NCBI RefSeq assembly: GCF_014356525.2 | Contig: NC_052506.1 | Span: 31,502,192-31,566,191 of the forward strand | DNA from: Nilaparvata lugens | Lineage: Eukaryota; Arthropoda; Insecta; Hemiptera; Delphacidae | Direction of reading: 5' to 3' | DNA length: 64,000 nucleotides | Shown: one piece after another, positions 13,901-22,856 of the stretch | How the letters are laid out: every line of letters starts with the position of its first letter | How positions within the stretch are numbered: the stretch's first letter is position 1 | The notes under the pieces: generated by a model | What the model was told of the DNA's origin: nothing | The model's database searches: none | The model's input: the letters and a program-made list of their open reading frames with translations, nothing else | Made by a program: the position numbers and the translations under genes

Positions 13901-16900
13901 TTTCCAATGTCTTCCAGTAAAAAATATAGGCATCTCACACATAAAAAAATTGTTCATGATAACTTGAATAGAAATAAAATACTGATATTAAATACTATCA
14001 AAACTTCTTGTTTATTTACTGTTCGTTATTCAATATCCCACGGTAATAATCAGCTGTTTTACAAAAATTTCCAGCCAGAACATATTCAGGTTTACCAACA
14101 TTTCTTTTACTTTGCCGCACTCTACCGTCATAAAGCGTGTTAACTATTTTGTGTTGTTATGTTGCAAATTTGGAGTGCGACAAAGTCTTTGCCGCACTCA
14201 AATCTACATTCCTGCACTGGGTGTGGGAATAAGGTATTTTTCCTCCACCTACTATCAAAAGTCTCATTTTACACCCTGGAATCGAATACTAAAGTACTAC
14301 TTTTCCTCCCATGGGACTAAAAATAATTCCAGCGGGAAAAGTGATCACTTTTACTCCCAAGGGAGTAAAAATAAACCCATAAGATTAACATGGAAGAAGT
14401 CCGACAACGCCGCGATTGAAGAATGATAATTGCCCATAACAATGAATAATAATTAGCGCGTTGTGCTTCGTTGCACCTCTGCTCACTATAGCAGCCCAGT
14501 CACTGTTACCATATTGTCTCGCATATTGTCTGAAGATGTAGTAAATTATTCATTGTTATAGGTATTGGTGTAGGTGGAGGAAAAATGTTGTGTGCATCAC
14601 GGGACTAAAGTACTTATTCTCCCTCAGGGAAATTGTCGCCCTCGGCTACGCCATTGGGCGACAACAGTTTCCCTCAGGGAGAAAAAGTTGCACTTTAGTC
14701 CCTAGATGCACAAATAACTATTGCGTACTATAATTGATGCGGGAATGAGCACTTTTTCAGGTAACTGTAGGAAAAAGATATTGAGAGTTATCTGTAGACT
14801 GAGATCAAGGGACTCATGTAAAGCATTTTTCAAAGACCTTAACATACTCACACTTCCTTCCATTTACATTTACCAGCTAGTAGTTTTTGTTAAATTAATT
14901 ATCAGTAAGTTCAATTTTTACAGATAATCATAAATATAATACTCGAAATAGAAAAAGTATTGCATTTCCAATCCATAGAAATGTAGTTTTTGAAAAAAAC
15001 TCCATTTATTCAGGAATGAAGCTCTATAATAGGCTGCCAACAAACATTCGAAACATTGTAGTCCAGTCACATATACATTAGTGCATGCATTTTTTATTGT
15101 AGTTCTGATTTTCTAATATATTATTTGTGTACCTAAGAGAAGTCCAGAACTTATTACTGAAATGCTGAAATGAAGTGCATCCAACGGGTGATTCTCATAG
15201 AACATAATCTCATGAACCTATGTCATTGTGCGAAATATCAATGTAAGGACAATGTAGTTGGTGATGATGGTTGAGACTGAAAATTAGGTATTTTTCACAA
15301 TACAAGAAGCATTGTTGTCAGGTGTACTTGGAAATCTATATGAGATAGCGCGCTCTACCTGATTTCAGATTGTAGAGCACAAAAATACGCCCAGAGGGAT
15401 TTTGAATCATACATCTAGATGGTAACAATCGGAAGATATTGTTGATCAAAAACTAAAATTCATCAAACTTGATTTTTTCTTCAAATTTCACTCATTTTCG
15501 AAAAAATCATAACTCAGTACTCATTGGAGATAGAGAGTTCCGAATGATCTCATTTTATTCAGAATTTCATGGTCTAAAAAAAAGTCGAGTAAATTTTTCT
15601 GTCCGATTACGATATTTGGCAGAAATAGCTGAAAACTGGAAAATGAGCCGAAAATATGAGGTTTTTGGGCCACGCTGTATCTAGCACAAGGGAATTTTGC
15701 ATGAAGAATATTGGTTCTGGACTTCTCTTAGGTACCCAAATAATATATTGAAAAATCTAAACTACAATATAAATTGCAAGCACACCCCGTTTTTTAAGTC
15801 TATATTGACTGGACTATTGAATCAGTCATTCTATTCAAGCAGGCAGTTTAAATAATTTATCCAATTAATTTGATAAATCAATTTTAAAAAAATAAGATGA
15901 TTCAATTCAATTATTCTATCTAATCATAATAATTTATTTTACACGGTGATTCAGAATTATGGTAAAATAATTCAATACGTGATAGTAGAGGTGAAAATAA
16001 GAAAAAAAGTTCTTATAAACATATATCCATAAACGCTTCATTAGCGAGCTATACAGAGTGAAAGATTTCGCTCGGAATTCAGTTCCTCTGGTGAAATACA
16101 CCGATGCTGAATTGTTTGGGGACTGGTTTTTGAAAAACTTATGCTGGATTCATATGGAAAAATAATACAATGAGGAACTGAATTCCGGGCGAAATCTTCA
16201 CCCTGTATAGCTCGCTAGTGAAGCATTTATGGATATATGTTCATAAGAACTTTTTTTTCTTATTTTTACCTCTACTATCACGTATCAGATTATTTTACCA
16301 TAATTATGAATCACTCTGTATAATGATATATTATTAGAATAAGATAAAACAATATAGTATCATCTGCAAAAAAATCTGGTTGGAAGGAGATTTGAACCTG
16401 GGTCTCACAGTGTGAGATACAACTCTATAGCTCTCTCAGTCATCATGGGCTGGTGATACTGAAAGCGAAAAAGTAGGAGCATGAATATTGCTGTCTCTCC
16501 AAAGATAACGGCGCTACGAAAAAGTAAGTTTCAGGATTGAGGTTGGTCTGCGGTTCTTTAAATTACAAAAAAACGGAGGTGTTTCATTACACATACGTTT
16601 TTGCGCCTTGTTCCAAAGAACTTGCATACCAAATTTCATCCAAATCGGACAACAACTGCGACTGTAACTGCAGTACAAACAAACAAAAGCCGATTGAGTC
16701 GAAACTAAGACCTCAGCTTCGCATCGGTCAACTACCTCAAAATAGCAAGCTCGAGCTGGGGATAGGGATAATACGGGAATAGCGATAATGATTTTCAGCT
16801 AGGACTCTCAGTATTTAAAACTATAATTTTCAGTAGTTTAGAACCTACCAAGAAATGTGGGTCAAATACATTTTTAAACATCATACAGTCTCCTAGCATC

Positions 16901-19900
16901 CTCGAACAAACCTAAGAATCATACGTAGGCAGTCTTCTTGGGGATTTCACTTTTCAATATTGTTACAGTTGAAAAAATGTAATTCATCTTTATATTATTC
17001 TATTGCAACTGGAGTATTCTGTACAAACTTGTAATTTCATGTGAAAATAAATTGAATTGATCTCCATCGAAAAACTTTTCCCATAGAATAGAAGAACCTG
17101 AAGTAGCTTATAAGTTTTCTCTGCTCCTGCTGTAATTTTCTTATCAATATGCAGTGTACCGAGAGACGGCTTTCCTACACGCACTGCTAGTAGCTTGCCT
17201 GGCAGATAGGATAGCGGACGCGTGCAACTCGGGCAAACTGAAGCATTGCCGCTGCATCCCGGCTGCAAGGCGACTGCAGCAGGACAATGAGCACAATGGC
17301 AACTACGTATTCCACAGAGGCGCCAGAGTGCCATGCTCGGCCTACAGCACACGATTTGTGCGCAGGTTTCTGCACATCCATCAGTCTGCTAGTAATCAAA
17401 TTACTAGGATTCACAGAGACAATGCTCTTATCGGATTAAAGGTGAGAACAAGAAATGAACAATATTCCTTAAAGTAAGAAATTACATATACATTTATTCT
17501 CTATCTTGTGTTATTGAGCTTGTTTCAAATCATAATATTACAAAAAATTGAGTGGAAATATACGCGTAGTTGAAATAGTGCTCGTTTCCTTATCCTAAGT
17601 GTAACCCTGTAATATAAATTTCATTTATTCTATTACTGTAATAACAATGGAAAAAAAATGGTAAATAGTATAAAAGTTTTTGAATAATAAGATTTGAATG
17701 AGAATATCAATAAGATTTTATTGATTGATCACCAATTTTATTTTTATAGGTTATTTAAAAGGAATGAATTTAAAAAGTGAAAGTTCTATGATAATACGCA
17801 TTGAAAATTAGTTATTCAACTTGAAAGAAATAAGAGTGGCACAACTCAACAGCTACCTTCCTTGTCTTCTAGAGAATAGAAACCAGAGCCAATTGGTCTT
17901 GACTTGACTCAAATCTGCACCAATGAAAAAACGTATGTGAGAACCACAGCATTATCTCATCAAAATTTCTGCTCAAAAATAAAATTATATCCATGTACTG
18001 GCAAAATTTGTTTGTTGTTCATTGCTTGGTATGACAATTTATTGAATTGTATTTATTCCATGTTTACTTTGTGAAACAAAAAATTCCATGTTGATTTTCA
18101 TTTATAATAATTAATTGCACAACCATAGCATGTTATACTGAGTACCGGTAGGCCTATACCTAACACTCATTCTAGTGGAGCCTTAAAATCAAGACAATAG
18201 TTTTTATTAGTTTATCATCATCAACTACAACGCCTCTATTTTTCCAATGTGACTCTTTCTATCATAAAATTCAGTCTCAAGTTTCAATGCAATTAATGGG
18301 CTTGAATTTGAATAAAAGTTGCAGATTTACCAATGTACTGTTTGGAAATTCGATTAATCCAATGCTCATCCTTACTATAAACATTGTAAGATGACTATTT
18401 ATGTTAAAATCGAACATTTTGAGGATAATGTGTATGGTTTTATTATTTTTTATGAAATTTGATGATTGAAAAAGAGCCTATGAATTTTCAGGTCCATATT
18501 GTTGAATGTAAGATATATTCAATTCATTGTCCTCTCGTTTCACACCTTCGGCCGGTCGTTACGGTCACAAAAAGTTAAAAGTTACTAAATGCAGTCTTGA
18601 AAATTTAATAAAATTATTCCTCCTAATATGATCTCATTTCCTTATTTGATGAAAAAGGAAGATCAAATTAGTTTTGTAATTGATGAACAATTTTATTCTA
18701 TTATTAATCTTGATAACTATATTTCAGGAATATTTGAGGAATCTACAAAGGTTCTGCTTCAATAAAATGGATGACTGCTTTACACAGGAATCCAGGGATT
18801 GCAACAAACGGGTTTGCTGGTTGAGACCAGGGAAGTTCACTGATGTAGTCGAAAAATTGAAAGAGCACTATCACAGAGCACACCAGAAGTCAATAAACAA
18901 TGATCTCATGAGACATCAGCAGGTGAGTCTATTATCAAAAATAGAATCCTATTATATTAAGCGAGCAATTTCTGTAGTTATATATCTGGTTATTTTTATA
19001 TCTGGCTATTTTTATATCTGGTTATTTATGTTTAACGGATCTCGAAAACGGCTCTAACGATTTTCACGAAATTTTGAGCATAGTAGGTTTATGATATAAA
19101 GATGCAATTGCACTAGGTCTCATCCTTGAGAAAACTTGCTGAACGACATTAAAAGGATAATTCATCCTTGGCTGAAACAGCTGTGGATAGTAAAAAAGTG
19201 AGTTTGTGAAAAATCACAATATCGCATCCCTGAAATTCATAAGATGACGTATAGCCAGCTGTGAAATATAAACACGATCATTTTAGAGAATTGTGTTCTG
19301 TTTATCAATAAATAAAAATAACGAGCGAAGCTCGGTGCCCCGATATTAACAGTAAACTAGGCTAATTGATTATTTTAAGAGGATGACAAACGCTTCAAAA
19401 ACTGAATATTGACTTGAATTACAGCTGACGCGATTTTGACATTTTTCCACAACTTCTTGAACAAGAAATAAATGTCAGTCAGCAAAGGTAGCGCCAATGT
19501 ACCTAGAATGTATTCTAGATAGAATAATGGGTGGTGCGTTGTCAAGCAAGACAATTCAAAGACAGCGGCGCTTAACGTTTCTAAGGTCGACATTATTTCA
19601 CTATATTTTATTTCATGCTGCTAAATTTTAATTGCTTTTCAAAATAAGCATCATGTCGTTATTCAATATTCCATTAACTCATTGTAATTGTTAACAGTAG
19701 CAAGGCCGTACCCAGAAAAAAGTTTCGTTGGGGGGGGGGGGGTTGTGATTCTAGGCGGGGTCCGGAGGGCCCAATAAAACCTTTCAAAAATTGTCAAATA
19801 ACCCTTTTCCAGACCATTATTTTTTTATTGACAAAACGAAGCTTTGATGGGCTTGCCGCTTGAACCATTTCCATACAGAGCCGTTTTTTGTTCTCTCTGG

Positions 19901-21684
19901 TGGCACAAAAAGGTACTCATGGCATTAAGGCTTTTCGGAAGGTACACTTTTTTTCATTTAAATTGGATAATCTATCTCAATATACATTGTTAAGATCGTT
20001 ATAAGAGTGAGGAAAAGTGGCAAATGAAATTTTTAAGTGGTCTAATAAGCGATTTATGGGCCGTTGAATTGCTAAATCCGTTTTCTTTCCAGATCATAAG
20101 CGGTTTCAACTATATTAACAGAACCTCTCTTAAAAATTCAAAAAATGTATCTTTCCAAACTAAAACATTTTATTCCCCATCATCGTTCATAAATAAAAAA
20201 ATAACATTTTTTGTAAATTTGATAGCTTGTTTATTTTGACATAGATCGCGAAAAACTCATATTAGAACAAAGCCAATGATATACTGAATGTATTGAAAAA
20301 CTCCAATGGAAATTTCGAAACCGTTTATGATCTGGAAAGAAAACGGAGTTTAGCACTTCAGCAACCCATAACTCGCTTATTGGACCACTTAAAAATTTCA
20401 GTTGTCACTTTTTCTCACTCTTATAATGATCTCAACAATTATATTGAAAAATATTATCCAATTAAAAAAAATGTGTACCGAACAGCCTTAAATAAACTAT
20501 GCATATGAAAGATAAATTGATAAAACAAACTTGAAGTACCCTTTATTATTTAAAATATAAGTTTCAATATTGTTTTATTAATTTATAAAAGTAGCGCATT
20601 TAAGTGAAGTGTTTTTATGAAAGATAGCTTTGATATAATTTTCCCCGTTATGTGGTCTGTGGTGAATAGGAAAATAAAAAGATAGACAATACAAATAGAC
20701 TTAGCATCGTTTAATGCACCACAAAATTGTGTACGTAACGTACTTTTTACTAGATATTGTTTTGAACTTTGAACTCTTCTTTATTTACCTATGAAAATAA
20801 TTAAATAATAGCCTACTTGAGAAATTTAGTTCCTATGTAAATGAAAATTTTTATTTTGGGGAAAATTGGGGGGGGGGGTTCCAACCCCTGTGACCCCCCC
20901 CCCTGGGTACGGCCTTGAACAGTAGATTATTGACTATGCAAGAGAGACCTTACACCATAAACGTTGTTGAACCTAGGCGTTTATAAGGCGAACGCATAGA
21001 GTAGCCGACATACGGACGTCTGTGTGCGTTGCAACATTCGAGCACCTAGGGAAGGATTTTCCTCCGTCTGTCTGCAGCTGTGTGCGTTCGTTTTAATTCG
21101 ATAATACGATACGGTATGTTGTTGGTGATATATTGGATCTATTTAAATATGCTGGAGGAGCTCGAAATCTGTACTAAAGATTATCTTTCATAAGTAAAAT
21201 TACTATGAATTTTGCTCTTAGCATGTGGAAAACTTAAGCAGTTGGTTTAAAAACTGTAATACTGTTGTATTATTCATAATTCAAATATTATTTTTAAATA
21301 AGGAGAGAATCACACTAAAATCAAATAAGTTACATGAGACCGGTAATAGAATATTATGAAATTGCAAAAGATTGCCAAAAATATGATAAATTGAATTTAT
21401 AGTTACAATGTACTATTTCTTTTTATTCGTAGGAAGAGGATGGACTAGAGTACTTGAGCAATATGCAATTCATCCAAGACTCGGAGGACTACTGCGATGA
21501 AACACATGGACTTATTTGCGAGAATGACGATAGCTGTATGCGATCCTGTTGTGGCAGGGGATACCGATTGCACACCATACAAAAAATGCATCCTTGTCGA
21601 TGTCAATGGGATAAAAAGTCGGAAAATTATAACTTAGTCTGCAGAAGCTGTGTATCTGAAATACCGGTTTACAAATGCAATTGA
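4639..21684 (+). CDS. Divergent Wnt-family secreted ligand (multi-exon gene, N-terminal exon duplicated)
   Basis: Exons 4639-4904 or 9893-10158, then 17155-17441, 18728-18922 and 21433-21684 join in frame to about 333 codons without a stop. Seen: the Wnt N-terminal pattern (SRRQRTLC, then HCQRVFRFSPWNC), RETAFLHAL, a C-x4-CW core with FxxVxxxLKxxY after it, and CCGRGY followed by a Cys-rich end VCRSCxxxxPVYKC. By eye the spacing and the ETAFL and CCGRG blocks are closest to Wnt9 (Drosophila Wnt4). Wnts are secreted, lipid-modified ligands of Frizzled receptors. Odd: the WQWGGCSDN block, the HN-AGR block, CHGxSGSC and the FxWCCxVxC motif are all eroded. No signal-peptide exon was found, so the true start is upstream and unknown. 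Introns are 1.3-12 kb and full of transposons. It lies tail to tail with MED16. Wnt family is sure; subfamily is not. Confidence 0.82.
5468..5569. repeat. Interspersed repeat with ACTACTAGTAGTTCTG start
   Basis: About 100 bp shared almost exactly with 10717-10818 and 43574-43671; the first ~30 bp recurs at 34438-34470. It directly precedes the LINE fragment at 5575 here but not at 43.6 kb, so it is a separate family. Confidence 0.75.
5575..6496 (+). pseudogene. Jockey-like LINE reverse transcriptase fragment, copy 1
   Basis: Starts inside the RT domain (ENNGLLVEDQFGFRKKK), then CDLSKAFDCVNHEIL, a TGA and frame change at about 5851, GVPQGSVLG, MYADDTT (YADD catalytic motif), NEWFKVNGLSLN and KFLGLVIDQ, ending at SRRIFIMQ. 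5'-truncated, frame-broken and cut off at 6496 by a foldback insertion; not functional. Confidence 0.9.
6497..6658. mobile_element. Foldback inserted in the LINE, copy 1
   Basis: Imperfect inverted repeat: GTGCAACTAGTGTGCAAAGT pairs with the GCGCACTTATTGCAC region, with a central CGCACGAGCCG/TAGGCGAGTGCG. Its right edge TTTTTCCTACAGTTACC recurs inverted at about 14760-14776. Copy 2 is at 11746-11907. Confidence 0.55.
7110..7816 (+). mobile_element. Non-autonomous Helitron, copy 2 (in duplication)
   Basis: Same element as 1858-2562, carried in the second unit of the tandem duplication; ends with the same hairpin and CTAG-T. It differs from copy 1 by a few one-base indels and substitutions. 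Confidence 0.7.
9044..9173. mobile_element. Small foldback (MITE-like), copy 2
   Basis: Same foldback as 3790-3919 in the second duplication unit. Confidence 0.6.
9893..10158 (+). CDS. Wnt N-terminal exon, copy 2
   Basis: Second copy of the 4639-4904 exon, 5254 bp downstream in the tandem duplication. Acceptor, donor and reading frame are intact; the difference noticed inside the exon is synonymous (Phe codon TTT to TTC before SPWNC). Being nearer to the next exon at 17155 it is the simpler splice partner. Since 266 = 3n+2, including both copies in one transcript would shift the frame, so they could only be alternatives. Whether both are used is not visible from sequence. Confidence 0.72.
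10824..11745 (+). pseudogene. Jockey-like LINE reverse transcriptase fragment, copy 2
   Basis: Duplicate of 5575-6496 with the same internal TGA/frame break and the same YADD motif. One substitution changes Gly to Cys after SLN. Its missing C-terminal part resumes at about 14774, see there. Confidence 0.9.
12531..13354 (+). repeat. 824 bp direct tandem duplication, unit 1
   Basis: Matches 13355-14178 at a constant offset of about 824 bp, with a few substitutions and 1-2 base A/T indels. The 60-80 codon frames in it (for example from 13074) are A/T-rich, change length between units and show no family match; I do not call them genes. Confidence 0.9.
13355..14178 (+). repeat. 824 bp direct tandem duplication, unit 2
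   Basis: Second unit; both units end at GCAAATTTGGAGTG. Confidence 0.9.
14598..14712. repeat. Hairpin / inverted repeat
   Basis: GCATCACGGGACTAAAGT pairs with ACTTTAGTCCCTAGATGC, and TTCTCCCTCAGGGAAA pairs with TTTCCCTCAGGGAGAA, with GTCGCCC/GGGCGAC at the centre. Variants of the same words (GGGACTAAA, GGGAGTAAA) occur at 14310-14370. Confidence 0.75.
14774..15058 (+). pseudogene. C-terminal part of the split jockey-like LINE
   Basis: Continues the RT-associated C-terminus of the 10824-11745 fragment: KKILRVICRLRSRDSCKAFF, ILTLPSIYIYQL, then after a one-base frame change HKYNTRNRKS and SGMKLYNRLPTNIRN. The YNTRxR and LYNRLP words are typical of the end of jockey/CR1-like ORF2. It is cut at 15058 by the next element. 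Confidence 0.8.
15059..15816. mobile_element. 758 bp terminal-inverted-repeat element in the LINE tail
   Basis: Ends TAGTCCAGTCA and TGACTGGACTA with longer imperfect arms: TATTGTAGTTCTGATTTT and ACCTAAGAGAAGTCCAGAAC pair with the right arm. TA at both borders would fit a Tc1/mariner-type target duplication. No transposase. After 15816 a short in-frame remnant of the LINE may continue to about 15853. Confidence 0.65.
15940..16320. mobile_element. 381 bp foldback element
   Basis: Nearly the whole element is an inverted repeat with arms of about 150 bp, from TACACGGTGATTC to GAATCACTCTGTA; the arms share ACGTGATAGTAGAGGT and ATATATCCATAAA. Transcribed from the Wnt intron it would form a long hairpin RNA. 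Confidence 0.8.
16388..16731 (-). mobile_element. Repeat with tRNA-like module, copy 1
   Basis: Shared with 44528-44901. On the - strand the low-coordinate end holds a degenerate tRNA-like segment with a B-box-like CCCAGGTTCAAATCTC; the rest (AACTTGCATACCAAATTTCA, CTGCGACTGTAACTGC) is non-coding body. The A-box side is more decayed here than in the other copy. The tRNA-like part lies at the 3' end with respect to its own direction, unlike ordinary SINEs. Confidence 0.55.
17155..17441 (+). CDS. Wnt exon with ETAFLHAL block
   Basis: Acceptor ATATGCAG ends at 17154 and donor AAAG|GTGAGA follows 17441. Joined in phase 1 to the previous exon it reads VYRETAFLHALL, matching Wnt KETAFxYAI, then ACNSGKLKHCRC, matching ACSxGxxxxCxC. 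Downstream the Trp-rich WGGCSDN block is replaced by a stretch with a single Cys, and the usual HN-AGR is RDNALIGLK. It ends in phase 0. Confidence 0.82.
17442..18727. other. Wnt intron, nothing recognised
   Basis: AT-rich intron sequence between two Wnt exons. I see no repeat pair, RNA gene or additional exon. Confidence 0.5.
18728..18922 (+). CDS. Wnt exon with C-x4-CW core
   Basis: 65 codons, phase 0 at both ends (TTTCAG before, GTGAGT after). DCNKRVCW aligns with Wnt9 SCTVRTCW, and FTDVVEKLKEHYHRAH with FHEVGKHLKHKYETAL. Anchored there, the loop that carries the Porcupine-acylated Ser (CHGVSGSC) becomes CFTQESRDC: one residue longer, with a Ser still three residues before the second Cys. 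A second Cys pair (CFNKMDDC) lies just upstream. An interspersed repeat begins only 24 bp after the donor. Confidence 0.82.
18947..19347. mobile_element. Interspersed repeat (Helitron-like?), copy 1
   Basis: Starts TCCTATTATATTAAGCGAGC and ends with a CGAGCGAAGCTCG hairpin plus GTGCCCCGATATT; shared with 53258-53635. The hairpin near the 3' end suggests a Helitron-type element but there is no CTRR terminus, so the class is uncertain. The start carries three repeats of TATATCTGGTTATTT-like words absent from the other copy. Confidence 0.65.
19701..20917. mobile_element. 1.2 kb non-autonomous hAT-type transposon
   Basis: Terminal inverted repeats CAAGGCCGTACCCAG and CTGGGTACGGCCTTG, each followed inward by long G or C runs. 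Flanked by a perfect 8 bp direct repeat AACAGTAG at 19693-19700 and 20918-20925, the size made by hAT transposases. Frames inside (about 70 codons) have no transposase motif. It sits in the last Wnt intron. Confidence 0.88.
21433..21684 (+). CDS. Wnt C-terminal exon
   Basis: Acceptor TTCGTAG ends at 21432; stop TGA at 21682-21684. Reads GLEYLSNMQFIQDSEDYC (Wnt: LVYLxxSPxYC), then SCCGRGY and a final VCRSC-x8-YKCN, close to the Wnt C-terminus CRxCxxxxxVYxC. The conserved CxFxWCCxVxC is shortened to CRCQW followed by non-Cys residues, so two conserved Cys are missing. 83 codons plus stop. Confidence 0.85.
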   Translation, partial: EEDGLEYLSNMQFIQDSEDYCDETHGLICENDDSCMRSCCGRGYRLHTIQKMHPCRCQWDKKSENYNLVCRSCVSEIPVYKCN

Positions 21685-21828
21685 TAGAGACGCCTTTAAG
21701 AAAGAAAATTTGTAAATGTTAAATTATCCAAATCGAAATGAAATTTGCTGAATGGTCAGATTTGGATTATTGTGAGAAATTATCATATGAAAATCAAGAA
21801 GATTTATAAGGCAAGTGGTGAAATTGTG

Positions 21829-21834
21829 AATAAA
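21829..21834 (+). promoter_or_regulatory. Candidate polyadenylation signal of the Wnt gene
   Basis: First AATAAA after the Wnt stop codon, 145 bp downstream, followed by a T-rich stretch. Position fits a short insect 3' UTR; not proven. Confidence 0.4.
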
Positions 21835-21966
21835 ATTTTTGTGGAGATGCTATTATTTTAGTGTTTCAAAAATAACTTCACATGAATTGACATGGATCTA
21901 TCTTCATTTATAAGATACAGAGCTAAACTGAAAATATTCCATTGTCTTTCCTGAATCGGCAGTCTT

Positions 21967-22320
21967 AGAGCCGGTTTCCGAGCTCGGGATTTAGCTAAGT
22001 TCTAGACTTTAAACAGCTGGAGTCAGAAAATTGGCTTTCCGAAATGGGGCGTAGTCGTAGTCCACGTTTAAATTAAATTTCAAAAAACTAGAAAATTGAA
22101 CACAAGATAAAATAAAGAGAAAATGATGAAAAGGTTAAGCTATTTTGAATTATTTAGGGATGTTTCATTTCGTCAAGGGAAAAGTTTCCAATTATAGAAA
22201 TGAGAAAATAAAGATTATCATAAAAACTACGACTATGTCCCGTTTCGGAATGCCAATTTTCTGACTCCAGCTGTTTAAAGTCTAGAACTTAGCTAAATCC
22301 CGAGCTCGGAAACCAGCCCT
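21967..22320. mobile_element. 354 bp foldback element of the CCGGTTTCCGAGCTCGGG family
   Basis: About 90 bp arms: AGAGCCGGTTTCCGAGCTCG on the left and CGAGCTCGGAAACCAGCCCT on the right, with GCTAAGTTCTAGACTT and CAGCTGGAGTCAGAAAATTG shared in both arms. Related to the element at 34794-35703. Confidence 0.85.
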
Positions 22321-22721
22321 AACATCCCAAACTAGCTGGATCATTGCGGCTGTAACTTGTAACTTATTGGCGGCCTGAAAAAATTTATATGAGCTTCGAA
22401 ATGTGAAGTATTTTTGGAATACTTTGTAACATGAACTAGAATTATTAATCCTATAATTTTTATATGTACGTCTACCTGTACGGATATTTATGGATAAATC
22501 CTCATGGTTCTAAAAATCTTTCAGGATTCATGAACTAAAATAATGAGTATTACAATTATAAAACAGAGGTAAGAAATTAGAAATCAATAATAGTTTATTA
22601 TTGGAAAGAGTCATTAAGACAAGGTTTATCTCGAGTGAATATTGTTACTGTAGATGAAATATTTCTAATAATTTTATATACTCTACATAGATTTTACTTA
22701 TTATTATTTAAGATCATTACA

Positions 22722-22856
22722 GGCCCCTGTTTCATAAAAACTTAGAAGTCCTGTAATACAGGAACAGCTGATTTTATCGGCTATATTGAGCATGTAATAT
22801 TGGAATGGTGATTCTCCTGTATTACAGGACTTGTAACTTTTATGAAACAGGCCCCA
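22722..22856. mobile_element. 135 bp MITE
   Basis: Inverted repeat CCTGTTTCATAAAA and AAGTCCTGTAATACAGGA at both ends, enclosing a 45 bp centre. Lies in the Wnt-MED16 intergenic region. Confidence 0.8.

Larger units (their letters stand above)
11746..14773. mobile_element. 3.0 kb composite insertion splitting the LINE
   Basis: The LINE frame stops at IFIMQ (11745) and resumes with KKILRVICRL at 14774. The left edge AGTTATTTGTGCA (from 11743) has its reverse complement TGCACAAATAACT near 14708-14720, and TTTTTCCTACAGTTACC inside the left foldback is matched by GGTAACTGTAGGAAAAA at the right edge. Between lie the 824 bp tandem duplication and a hairpin at 14598-14712. It is a nest of elements rather than one clean transposon. 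Confidence 0.5.

Noticed and set aside
13074..14143. Duplicated frames of 66 and 81 codons
   Set aside because: Lengths differ between units because of small changes; composition is A/T-driven and there is no family match. They travel with the 824 bp duplication.
15469..15684. 71-codon + strand frame
   Set aside because: Lies within the 758 bp TIR element and has no recognisable domain.
18755..18790. Firm claim that the acylated Ser of Wnt is lost
   Set aside because: The alignment anchored on C-x4-CW keeps a Ser at the correct distance from the second Cys, so loss cannot be asserted.
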